From the NCBI GenBank assembly GCA_004554205.1, contig SFNH01000063.1, forward strand, positions 1 through 10,209: DNA of 10,209 bases, given 5' to 3'. The translations under genes were made by a program, and so were the position numbers. This document shows positions 1 to 5,619 of this stretch, one piece after another (the first letter of the stretch is position 1; each line of letters begins with the position of its first letter). The notes under the pieces were generated by a model, which ran no database searches, was not told the DNA's origin, and saw nothing but the letters and a program-made list of their open reading frames with translations. This stretch comes from Clostridium sp. GTDB taxonomy: Bacteria > Bacillota > Clostridia > Lachnospirales > Lachnospiraceae.

Positions 1-287
1 AAAACGGGCTGACAAAGGTCGGCAGCGTCACCCTGGAGGTCGGCGAGGTGAGCGGCATCATCCCGCACTATCTGACCGACTGCTGGAACTGGGCCGTCAA
101 GGACACAACCTATCTCAAGGGCGCTGAGCTGCGGATCGAGACGCTGGAGGCAGTGACCTACTGCGAGGATTGCCACAAGACTTACCCAACGGTGAAGTAC
201 GCGAAAATTTGCCCTTACTGCAAGAGCGAACACACTTATCTGCTCACAGGCAACGAGTACAACATCAAGGAGATCGAAGCCTGTTAG
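1..287 (+). CDS. hypA: Hydrogenase nickel-incorporation protein HypA, C-terminal part (cut by window edge)
   Basis: HypA delivers nickel, together with HypB, to the active site of [NiFe] hydrogenases in the cytoplasm. The reading frame is open from base 3, so the 5' end lies outside the window; the GTG at 48 is an internal codon, not the start. Visible features are the segment around LTDCWNWAVK, the structural zinc site made of two CxxC pairs (YCEDC and CPYC, about 16 residues apart), and the end GNEYNIKEIEAC, which is very typical of the family. The N-terminal nickel-binding MHE motif is not in view. The gene ends just before a hairpin terminator, so it is the last gene of its operon; hypB and other hyp genes would be expected upstream. 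Identification by family resemblance is strong. Confidence 0.93.
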   Translation, partial: NGLTKVGSVTLEVGEVSGIIPHYLTDCWNWAVKDTTYLKGAELRIETLEAVTYCEDCHKTYPTVKYAKICPYCKSEHTYLLTGNEYNIKEIEAC

Positions 288-304
288 CGCTCCAAACCAA
301 AAAG

Positions 305-340
305 CCCCCGCAGATTCAAGCTGGAATCTGCGGGGGTTTT
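305..340. terminator. Bidirectional hairpin terminator between hypA and the pseudouridine synthase gene
   Basis: A perfect 13-bp stem (cccccgcagattc at 305-317 pairs with 324-336) with a 6-nt loop is followed by TTTT on the plus strand. An A-run just before it (299-303) gives a U-tract on the minus strand. It lies between convergent genes and can end both; the minus-strand stop codon (340-342) touches it. Confidence 0.9.
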
Positions 341-990
341 CATTCGAATTCAGACGCCATCAGCGCATTCCACGGATAAAGATCAGGCGGCTGTTGTTCA
401 AAAAACAGTACCTCACCGGTCTCCGGGTGGGCGAAGTGCAGGCAGTGCGACCACAGCGCAATCGGGCCGTCATCCGGGAGCGTGCTGTATTTCCGGTCGC
501 CGTAGAGGGGCATACCGCGCGCGGAAAACTGGCAGCGGATCTGGTGGGTCCTGCCTGTCTGCAGGTAGATGCGCACGAGCGACAGCCCGTCGCGCGCGGC
601 GAGCACCTCGTAATCAAGCACCGCCTCCTGCACGCCCTTGGCCGGCTTTTGTACGACGTAGGTCTTGCGCTCGCTCGGATCGCGGGCAAGCAGATCGCGG
701 TACGTGCCGGAGAGCGTCTCCGGCTGCCCGTGCACGGCGGCGAGATAGGTTTTCCCAAAATCGTGGCTGCGGATTTGCTCCGACAGCCTGGACGCCGCCT
801 CCGGCGTGCGTGCCAGCACCATCAGTCCGCCGACGACCCGGTCGAGCCGGTGCACTGTGCGCACGCAGGCCTTCGGATCGCCCAGCGCAGCGCGAACCAG
901 CTCCGGCACGCCGCCAGGCTCGTCCGTTGAGAGCACCCCGGCCGGTTTGATGCACACGAGTATGCTGTTGTCCTGATACAGAATGTCCAT
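340..990 (-). CDS. RluA-family RNA pseudouridine synthase, 216 aa
   Basis: Predicted to isomerise specific uridines in rRNA or tRNA to pseudouridine. The catalytic motif HRLD is at residues 47-50 (Asp50 is the expected nucleophile) in the context VHRLDRVVGGLMVLA. The second family signature, GRTHQIR, lies in the C-terminal half. There is no N-terminal S4 domain, so this is the short form; the target uridine cannot be told from sequence. I place the start at the ATG at 990, which has AGAGGG nine bases upstream. A longer reading from 1032 would begin inside a TGnTATAAT promoter element and has no ribosome binding site. The gene is monocistronic, convergent with hypA and sharing its terminator. 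Confidence 0.9.
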   Translation of the reverse strand: MDILYQDNSILVCIKPAGVLSTDEPGGVPELVRAALGDPKACVRTVHRLDRVVGGLMVLARTPEAASRLSEQIRSHDFGKTYLAAVHGQPETLSGTYRDLLARDPSERKTYVVQKPAKGVQEAVLDYEVLAARDGLSLVRIYLQTGRTHQIRCQFSARGMPLYGDRKYSTLPDDGPIALWSHCLHFAHPETGEVLFFEQQPPDLYPWNALMASEFE

Positions 991-1030
991 ATGCCACAGC
1001 CCTCTTTGCTGTATGATGATTGCAGGCAGC

Positions 1031-1039
1031 ATTATAGCA
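1031..1039 (-). promoter_or_regulatory. Extended -10 promoter for the pseudouridine synthase gene
   Basis: On the minus strand these bases read TGCTATAAT, a perfect extended -10 element (TGn then TATAAT). No good -35 box is seen at the usual distance, as is common for extended -10 promoters. The implied transcript start near 1024 leaves a leader of roughly 30 bases before the ATG at 990. Confidence 0.65.
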
Positions 1040-1155
1040 TGTTTTGTGTCTTGATGGAATACGGTGCTTGGGCAATACGCGTGAAACGTGTCAAAGAAAC
1101 CATGGACCGAGAATTGCGATTAAACGATTAGATAATAAGTATCAGATTGAACCAT

Positions 1156-1186
1156 AAAACGGCGCAGCAACTTGCTGCGCCGTTTT
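1156..1186. terminator. Hairpin terminator downstream of the ttcA-like gene
   Basis: The inverted repeat aaaacggcgcagcaa (1156-1170) pairs with 1172-1186; with a realistic loop the stem is about 14 bp and GC-rich at its core. On the minus strand it starts 14 bases after the ttcA stop and ends in GTTTTA. On the plus strand it ends in TTTTT, but no plus-strand gene runs into it. The 1040-1155 stretch shows nothing else I can support. Confidence 0.85.
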
Positions 1187-1200
1187 TGTATGGGTAACCG

Positions 1201-1929
1201 TTAACGTGCGTCCTTCCCCCAGCCGTCGAGCGGGAGGCGCTGAATGGCGCCGAAAATTTTGCTGCGCAGGTCGGGGTAGGTTCGGCTCATATCCCGCAGG
1301 AGCTGCTTGACCTCGTATCGGCGGCTGCCGCGATCCTGCGGGCAGGGGTTTTCCACGATGGGCAGCTCCAGCGACTTTGCGAGGTTGGCAATGCGCCCCT
1401 CACCGGCGTAGAGCATCGGGCGGATCTGCCACACGCCGGTGCGGCTCATATAGGTGACCGGCTTGAAGCAACTGATGCGCCCCTCGTACACGAGCGAGAG
1501 CAGGAAGGTCTCCACCGCGTCGTCAAAATGATGGCCGAGGGCGAGCTTCGTGATGCCGCGGTCACGCAGCGCATCGCACAGCGCGCCGCGCCGCATTTTG
1601 GCGCACAGGGAGCAGGGATTATCCTCCTTTCGCACGTCGAAGACGATCTCCTTGATGTCCGTTTTCAGGCGCGTATAGGGTACGTCCAGCTCACGGCAGA
1701 GGTCTTGTACCGGATCAAAATCCATGCCATCAAAGCCCAACTCGATCGTGATTGCTTCGAGCTGAAACGGCTTGGGGTAATAGGTGCGCAGGTGGTTCAG
1801 CGCCATGAGCAGCACGAGCGAATCCTTCCCGCCGGACACGCCTACGGCCACGGTGTCGCCAGCTTCAATCATGTGATAATCGTCCACACAGCGGCGGATC
1901 AGGCCGGTAAAATCATTGAGATCGTTCAT
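1201..1929 (-). CDS. ttcA: TtcA-like tRNA 2-thiocytidine synthetase, PP-loop ATPase (242 aa)
   Basis: Members of this family activate a tRNA base with ATP and replace its oxygen with sulfur; TtcA makes 2-thiocytidine at position 32 using an iron-sulfur cluster. The PP-loop SGGKDS is at residues 32-37. The pair C106-x2-C109 (NPCSLC) and a third cysteine, C196 (ENPCPQD), are placed as the cluster ligands are in TtcA. LGHHFDDAVET (131-141) is another family signature. The start ATG at 1929 has GGAGG six bases upstream. The gene is divergent from rplM-rpsI, with its own promoter and terminator. TilS (lysidine synthase) also has this PP-loop but lacks this cysteine set and is longer, so the TtcA group is the better call; the exact tRNA position modified is inferred. 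Confidence 0.88.
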   Translation of the reverse strand: MNDLNDFTGLIRRCVDDYHMIEAGDTVAVGVSGGKDSLVLLMALNHLRTYYPKPFQLEAITIELGFDGMDFDPVQDLCRELDVPYTRLKTDIKEIVFDVRKEDNPCSLCAKMRRGALCDALRDRGITKLALGHHFDDAVETFLLSLVYEGRISCFKPVTYMSRTGVWQIRPMLYAGEGRIANLAKSLELPIVENPCPQDRGSRRYEVKQLLRDMSRTYPDLRSKIFGAIQRLPLDGWGKDAR

Positions 1930-1970
1930 GGAAGTCCTCCAAAAAATAAATTTGAAACTGTGAAATCAAG

Positions 1971-1999
1971 AGTAAAAACGAGTAAAACAGCAATTTCAA
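1971..1999 (-). promoter_or_regulatory. Candidate promoter of the ttcA-like gene
   Basis: On the minus strand TTGAAA (1999-1994) is followed after 17 bases by TTTACT (1976-1971). The -10 is a 4/6 match, so this is only moderately supported. The -10 sits in a near-tandem repeat of GAGTAAAAAC and GAGTAAAAC (1970-1988, plus strand), and TCAAGAG occurs at both 1966-1972 and 1996-2002. Confidence 0.4.
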
Positions 2000-2030
2000 G
2001 AGCAATTGATGTCGTAAATCAAAAAAGCAG

Positions 2031-2059
2031 TTGACACAGGATTTTCCTTGTGGTATAAA
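2031..2059 (+). promoter_or_regulatory. Strong promoter of the rplM-rpsI operon
   Basis: TTGACA (2031-2036, perfect -35) is followed after exactly 17 bases by TATAAA (2054-2059), and TGG before the -10 makes it an extended -10 as well. Transcription should begin near 2065. The strength fits a ribosomal protein operon. The TTG at 2031 is this -35 box and not a start codon. Confidence 0.88.
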
Positions 2060-2064
2060 GAGAA

Positions 2065-2150
2065 AGCGCGATTCGTGGTTCTTATTCTACCGTCGCGCTA
2101 TGAAAATGTCAAAACGATTTCGTTTCAATTTGAAGTATGGAGGCACAAAC
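2065..2150 (+). promoter_or_regulatory. Structured 5' leader of rplM, candidate L13 autoregulatory leader
   Basis: Right at the predicted transcript start, agcgcga (2065-2071) pairs perfectly with tcgcgct (2093-2099). Inside the loop, GGT (2077-2079) can pair with ACC (2089-2091), giving a stem with an internal bulge. A second small hairpin (aaacg 2112-2116 with cgttt 2121-2125) follows, then the ribosome binding site GGAGG (2139-2143). Low-GC Gram-positives are known to carry an L13 leader at this place that is thought to be feedback-controlled. Whether this one belongs to that RNA family is my inference from position and shape. Confidence 0.5.
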
Positions 2151-2579
2151 ATGTCCACGACTATGCTCAACAAGGACACCGTTGTCCGCAAGTGGTACGT
2201 TCTGGATGCAGCCGGCAAGCCCATGGGCAAAACCGCAGCGCTCGCTGCCGATCTGCTGCGCGGCAAGCTGAAACCCGACTACACCCCGCACGTTGACTGC
2301 GGCGACTTCGTCATCATCATCAACGCCGAGCAGGCAGTGCTCACCGGCAAGAAGCTGGAGCAGAAGTATTACCGCACGCACTCCGGTTATCCCGGCGGCC
2401 TGCACGAGACCCAGTACAAGAAGCTCATGAAGGACAAGCCGGAGCTGGCAATGCGTCTGGCCGTCCGCGGCATGCTGCAGAAGAACAGCATCGCCCAGTG
2501 GCAGCTTCGCCGCCTGAAGATCTACCGCGGCGCTGAGCATCCCCACGCAGCACAGAAGCCCGAAGCCTGGGAACGCTAA
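2151..2579 (+). CDS. rplM: 50S ribosomal protein L13 (142 aa)
   Basis: L13 is an early-assembling protein of the large ribosomal subunit that binds 23S rRNA. The length of 142 aa is normal. Recognisable stretches are KWYVLDAAGKPMGKTAALAA near the N-terminus, DCGDFVIIINAE in the middle, KYYRTHSGYPGG, and AVRGMLQKN followed by LKIYRGAEHPHAAQKP at the end. The start ATG at 2151 has GGAGG seven bases upstream; longer in-frame readings run through the promoter and leader and are not real. It is first in a two-gene operon with rpsI, the usual bacterial arrangement, separated by 17 bases. Confidence 0.97.
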   Translation: MSTTMLNKDTVVRKWYVLDAAGKPMGKTAALAADLLRGKLKPDYTPHVDCGDFVIIINAEQAVLTGKKLEQKYYRTHSGYPGGLHETQYKKLMKDKPELAMRLAVRGMLQKNSIAQWQLRRLKIYRGAEHPHAAQKPEAWER

Positions 2580-2596
2580 GAAGGAGGAATTGAATC

Positions 2597-3007
2597 ATGG
2601 CAACTTATAAGAGCAAGAAAGCCTATATGTACGGCACCGGCCGCAGAAAGTCCTCCGTCGCGCGCGTGCACCTGTATCCCAACGGCACCGGCGCCATCAC
2701 GATCAACGGTCGTGACATTGAGGAGTACTTCGGTCTCGACACCCTGAAGCTGATCGTCCGCCAGCCGCTGGTCACCACCGGAACCCTCGGCAAGGTCGAT
2801 ATCGAAGCGACCGTTTCCGGCGGCGGCGTCACTGGCCAGGCCGGCGCGATCCGCCACGGCATCTCCCGCGCCCTGCTGCTCGTTGACGAGAGCTACCGCG
2901 CGCCCCTGAAGGCCGCCGGCTTCCTGACCCGCGACCCGAGAATGAAAGAGCGTAAAAAGTACGGTCTCAAAGCAGCCCGTCGCGCTCCGCAGTTCAGCAA
3001 GAGATAA
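2597..3007 (+). CDS. rpsI: 30S ribosomal protein S9 (136 aa)
   Basis: S9 belongs to the head of the small ribosomal subunit, and its C-terminal tail reaches the P-site tRNA. The family pattern is clear: YGTGRRKSSVARV at residues 13-25, TINGRDIEEYF, GGGVTGQAGAIRHGISRAL in the middle, then LTRDPRMKERKKYGLKAARRAPQFSKR with the conserved basic tail ending in SKR. AAGGAGG lies ten bases before the ATG, in the 17-base gap after rplM. It is co-transcribed with rplM and closed by a terminator 15 bases downstream. Confidence 0.97.
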   Translation: MATYKSKKAYMYGTGRRKSSVARVHLYPNGTGAITINGRDIEEYFGLDTLKLIVRQPLVTTGTLGKVDIEATVSGGGVTGQAGAIRHGISRALLLVDESYRAPLKAAGFLTRDPRMKERKKYGLKAARRAPQFSKR

Positions 3008-3022
3008 TTTGTTTGATGTTCA

Positions 3023-3058
3023 AAAAAATCGCACGCATGAAAGTGTGTGCGATTTTTT
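3023..3058 (+). terminator. Intrinsic terminator of rplM-rpsI
   Basis: aaaaaatcgcac (3023-3034) pairs with gtgcgatttttt (3047-3058), and the stem extends inward by a few further pairs including a G-U. The downstream arm ends in a run of six T, typical of a factor-independent terminator. Confidence 0.92.
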
Positions 3059-3073
3059 GCGCGTCCAGCGTCT

Positions 3074-3117
3074 GCAACAAATTGTTGCGTGACAAATTGT
3101 GCGGGTTTTCGTATACT
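3074..3117 (+). promoter_or_regulatory. Promoter of the XRE membrane regulator with two candidate operator repeats
   Basis: GTGACA (3089-3094) and TATACT (3112-3117) are 17 bases apart. The near-palindrome ACAAATTGT occurs twice, at 3077-3085 and 3092-3100, with 15 bases between equivalent positions. The first copy sits in the larger palindrome GCAACAA-A-TTGTTGC (3074-3088); the second overlaps the -35 box. This layout suits autorepression by the XRE protein encoded immediately downstream; the binding itself is inference. Confidence 0.6.
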
Positions 3118-3149
3118 GGAGCTGGAAAAAAGACCGGGAGGCGGTTACT

Positions 3150-3839
3150 GTGGCGCGTGTGGGGAAGAACATACGGGCGCTGCGGAAGGCGAAGGGGATC
3201 ACACAGGAGACGTTCGCTGAGCGGCTACACGTGACGCGACAGGCGGTTTCGAACTGGGAGACGGGGCGGACGGAACCGGACTTGGATACACTGCAGGCCG
3301 TTGCCGCCGCGTTGGAGACGGAGTTTACGGAGATCGTCTACGGTCCGGGACATGCCATGAATGCGGAACCGGAGCGGTATGTGCGCTTTCAGAAGAAAAA
3401 GGTGATCGTGTTCGCGGAGGTGGCGGCGCTGTTGGTGGTCGGCCTGCTTTTGCGCGCGACGCTGGTGCATGATCTGGACATGGCGCGCAAGAGAACCTTT
3501 GACGTGACACCTTATTACATCGCCTCCACATCGGTGCGCAGCGTAATTTTCTTTTGCCTGATTGCGTCGATCCCCACCGGGATCGCACTCTTTTCGGACA
3601 TTCATATTGGGAATCAGCGTCTGCGTCAGGCGCTGCTGGGGACTGGGGTCGCATTGCTTGTGCTGCATGTCTTGGTTTGCGCGGAACCGTTCCTGAGCGC
3701 TTGTGTTATATCATCGGGTGGAGAACTGAGCTGGCCATTTAACCGCTACTGGTGGGCTGTGTTTGTTTATAATGTCTGCGCGCAATATGCGCCGCTGGCG
3801 TTTGTGAGCGGCGCACTGACCAGTTTGGGATGGAACTAA
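3150..3839 (+). CDS. XRE-family regulator with a four-helix membrane domain (229 aa)
   Basis: Residues 4-60 form a Cro/CI-type helix-turn-helix: IRALRKAKGITQETFAERL, then VTRQAVSNWETGRTEPDLDTL, the common Firmicute form. After a charged linker, four hydrophobic stretches follow at about 85-105, 129-149, 160-186 and 201-226, so the protein is probably membrane-anchored with its DNA-binding head in the cytoplasm. The function of the membrane part is not recognisable; it may sense a membrane signal or tether the regulator. The start is the GTG at 3150, which has GGGAGG eight bases upstream; longer in-frame readings overlap the promoter. No partner gene follows on the same strand. The repeats around its -35 box suggest autoregulation. 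Confidence 0.85.
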   Translation: MARVGKNIRALRKAKGITQETFAERLHVTRQAVSNWETGRTEPDLDTLQAVAAALETEFTEIVYGPGHAMNAEPERYVRFQKKKVIVFAEVAALLVVGLLLRATLVHDLDMARKRTFDVTPYYIASTSVRSVIFFCLIASIPTGIALFSDIHIGNQRLRQALLGTGVALLVLHVLVCAEPFLSACVISSGGELSWPFNRYWWAVFVYNVCAQYAPLAFVSGALTSLGWN

Positions 3840-3848
3840 GAGGATATC

Positions 3849-3887
3849 ATATCAAGAGGCCGCTGCATTGCAGCGGCCTCTTGATAT
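3849..3887. terminator. Long hairpin between the convergent XRE and TetR genes
   Basis: An 18-bp perfect stem (3849-3866 with 3870-3887) and an ATT loop lie ten bases after the XRE stop codon and touch the TetR stop codon. The core is GC-rich (gaggccgctgc). The U-tracts are poor on both sides (CTCTTGATATT on plus), but the position between convergent genes makes shared termination likely. Confidence 0.75.
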
Positions 3888-4447
3888 TATGTTTGCCCTG
3901 CGCTTCGCTCCAGAGAGCGGCGGATGTTGCCGTCGAACAGGATGCCAAGGCGATGGATGAGCGCTTCCGGATCCTGCTTCATGCCATCCTCCAGCCACTG
4001 GTACAGCAGGCCCGAGAGGGCGTAGCGGTAAAAATCGCAGATGAGCTGTTTGTCGCGCGTCTGAACCTCCAGCCCGGCGGCCTGCCGGTCGAGATAGCGC
4101 GACATGACCTCGGCCGCGATCTGATCGACGTACTTTTCAAGCTCTGCCCGGTGCACGGACTGAAAGATGTGGTAGACTGCGCGTCTGTTTTCCATAATGA
4201 AGCGGCAGCCGCGGATGAAGCATTCCTCCCAGCTTCCGGTCTCCTCATAGTCGGCGATGGCGCGCTCCGTCTCAGTGTGGAACAGCGCCTTGGTGAGCTC
4301 GTACAGATCTGCATAGTGGTAGTAAAACGTCCTGCGCGTGATCTGACAGTCCTCCACAATGTCCGTCACTGTGATCTTGTCGAACGGTTTTTCGGAAAGC
4401 AGCTTCACAAACGAACCCATGATCGCATTTTCGGTCAGATGTGCCAC
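3887..4447 (-). CDS. TetR-family transcriptional regulator (186 aa)
   Basis: The N-terminal helix-turn-helix spans about residues 6-50 (FVKLLSEKPFDKITVTDIVEDCQITRRTFYYHYADLYEL), with the recognition helix near 36-44. TetR proteins bind operators as dimers and leave them when a ligand binds the C-terminal domain. The C-terminal half is helical and includes FYRYALSGLLYQWLEDGMKQDPEALI; from memory this resembles the subgroup with a TetR_C_8-type domain, but the ligand is unknown. The start is the GTG at 4447, with AGGAGG six bases upstream; longer in-frame readings run through the promoter region. It is divergent from the DNA methyltransferase gene across a 124-base gap and is likely to control itself and perhaps that gene. 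Confidence 0.88.
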   Translation of the reverse strand: MAHLTENAIMGSFVKLLSEKPFDKITVTDIVEDCQITRRTFYYHYADLYELTKALFHTETERAIADYEETGSWEECFIRGCRFIMENRRAVYHIFQSVHRAELEKYVDQIAAEVMSRYLDRQAAGLEVQTRDKQLICDFYRYALSGLLYQWLEDGMKQDPEALIHRLGILFDGNIRRSLERSAGQT

Positions 4448-4482
4448 GGCGTACCTCCTGATGCAGTGCAGTTTTCTTTTCC

Positions 4483-4511
4483 AGTTTACCAGATTCGCAA
4501 GAGATTTGAAA
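4483..4511 (-). promoter_or_regulatory. Candidate promoter of the tetR gene
   Basis: On the minus strand TTTCAA (4511-4506) is followed after 17 bases by TAAACT (4488-4483), preceded by TGG as an extended -10. GTTTAC occurs here (4484-4489) and again at 4520-4525, exactly 36 bases further, overlapping the start of the opposing promoter. These copies are candidate TetR operator half-sites. Confidence 0.5.
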
Positions 4512-4520
4512 GAAATTCCG

Positions 4521-4549
4521 TTTACTTTCTGCGTGAAAAACAGTAAAAT
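4521..4549 (+). promoter_or_regulatory. Candidate promoter of the DNA methyltransferase gene
   Basis: TTTACT (4521-4526) and TAAAAT (4544-4549) are 17 bases apart. TTTACT and AGTAAA (4542-4547) form a 6-bp inverted repeat that spans the promoter from -35 to -10, where a repressor dimer could sit. The downstream leader is short, and AGGAGG is at 4560-4565. Confidence 0.55.
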
Positions 4550-4571
4550 AAACAAGATCAGGAGGACTGCC

Positions 4572-5507
4572 ATGAAATCGGAACGCAACAAAACGATCGA
4601 CCTCTCCGTCGCGGAGGGGCAAGCATATCTGGAGCGCTGTATTCGTGTGAACGCCCCCGCTGCGCGGGCAGAGGTGCTCGACAAGACCATCCTCGGCGAT
4701 GCATTTTCTGTGCTCCAGTGCCTGCCGCGCGGCGTTGCAGACCTCGTGATCGTCGATCCGCCGTACAATCTGGACAAGGATTTCCACGGAAATGCGTTCT
4801 CCAAAACGAGCGACGAGCAGTACGCAGCGTATACGGAGCGGTGGATCGCACAGGTGCGGCCGCTGCTCAAGGACGCCGGCAGTCTCTACGTCTGCTGCGA
4901 CTGGCAGTCCAGCCCTGTGGTCGGGCTGGCGCTCAAGCGCCATTTCATCGTACGCAACCGCATCACATGGCAGCGGGAAAAGGGCAGGGGAGCCAGACAC
5001 AACTGGAAAAACGCAATGGAGGATATCTGGTTTGCTACCTGCTCGGACGACTACACCTTCCACGTGGAGGACGTGATGCAGCGCCGCCGCGTGGTCGCAC
5101 CGTACCGCACGGACGGCGCGCCGAAGGATTGGGAGGAGACGGTGGACGGCAACTTCCGCAACACGTATCCCTCAAACTTCTGGGACGATATTTCGATCCC
5201 CTATTGGTCGATGCCGGAGAACACCGCCCATCCCACGCAGAAGCCCGAAAAGCTGTTGGCCAAGCTCATCCTTGCAAGCTCCTCCCCGGGGGACGTGGTG
5301 CTCGACCCGTTCGCCGGCTCCGGCTCCACAGCCGTCACGGCGAAAAAGCTCGGACGGCACTACATCGGCGTGGAGCAAAACCCGCAATACTGCGTCTGGG
5401 CGGAGCTGCGGCTGGAGCGCGCCGAGACCGACCGCACCATTCAGGGCTATGCCGACGGCGTGTTCTGGGAGCGCAACACCGCAGCACAGCAGAAAAAGCG
5501 CCGCTGA
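4572..5507 (+). CDS. Site-specific DNA methyltransferase, beta class, apparently solitary (311 aa)
   Basis: It transfers a methyl group from S-adenosylmethionine to an exocyclic amino group in DNA, most likely N6 of adenine. Catalytic motif IV, DPPYN (residues 62-66), comes before the cofactor-binding motif I, DPFAGSGST (245-253); this order defines the beta class. HPTQKPEKLL just ahead of motif I is also typical, and YIGVEQNPQYC matches the motif II region. The start ATG at 4572 has AGGAGG six bases upstream. No restriction endonuclease gene is adjacent: the neighbours are a TetR regulator and a CoA-transferase. It therefore looks like an orphan enzyme, perhaps with an epigenetic or protective role. 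The recognition sequence cannot be read from the protein, and N4-cytosine specificity is not excluded. Confidence 0.9.
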   Translation: MKSERNKTIDLSVAEGQAYLERCIRVNAPAARAEVLDKTILGDAFSVLQCLPRGVADLVIVDPPYNLDKDFHGNAFSKTSDEQYAAYTERWIAQVRPLLKDAGSLYVCCDWQSSPVVGLALKRHFIVRNRITWQREKGRGARHNWKNAMEDIWFATCSDDYTFHVEDVMQRRRVVAPYRTDGAPKDWEETVDGNFRNTYPSNFWDDISIPYWSMPENTAHPTQKPEKLLAKLILASSSPGDVVLDPFAGSGSTAVTAKKLGRHYIGVEQNPQYCVWAELRLERAETDRTIQGYADGVFWERNTAAQQKKRR

Positions 5508-5546
5508 GTCCGCGCACCGGAAAATGGAGCACCGACGCGGTTGCGC

Positions 5547-5575
5547 TTGAATTGACGGCACAAAGTATGTATAAT
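5547..5575 (+). promoter_or_regulatory. Promoter of the CoA-transferase gene
   Basis: TTGAAT (5547-5552) is followed after 17 bases by a perfect TATAAT (5570-5575). The overlapping TTGACG at 5552-5557 is a better -35 match but lies only 12 bases from the -10, so it is not preferred. The gene is therefore transcribed separately from the methyltransferase gene. Confidence 0.8.
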
Positions 5576-5619
5576 AGAATCATTCAAGCAAAAAAAGAAA
5601 AATCGAGGAGATTGTAACA

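Noticed and set aside
991..1032. A 14-residue N-terminal extension of the pseudouridine synthase
   Set aside because: Its ATG lies within the TGnTATAAT promoter element and has no ribosome binding site; the ATG at 990 has both a site and a family-like N-terminus.
2031..2150. A longer rplM reading from TTG at 2031
   Set aside because: The TTG is the -35 box of the rplM promoter, and the stretch holds the -10 box, leader hairpin and ribosome binding site.
4448..4870. A 141-residue N-terminal extension of the TetR protein
   Set aside because: It runs through the divergent promoter region and antisense to the methyltransferase gene; the GTG at 4447 has a perfect AGGAGG.
5510..5540. Possible terminator after the methyltransferase (CCGCG ... 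CGCGG)
   Set aside because: Only 5 bp with a long gap and no T-run.
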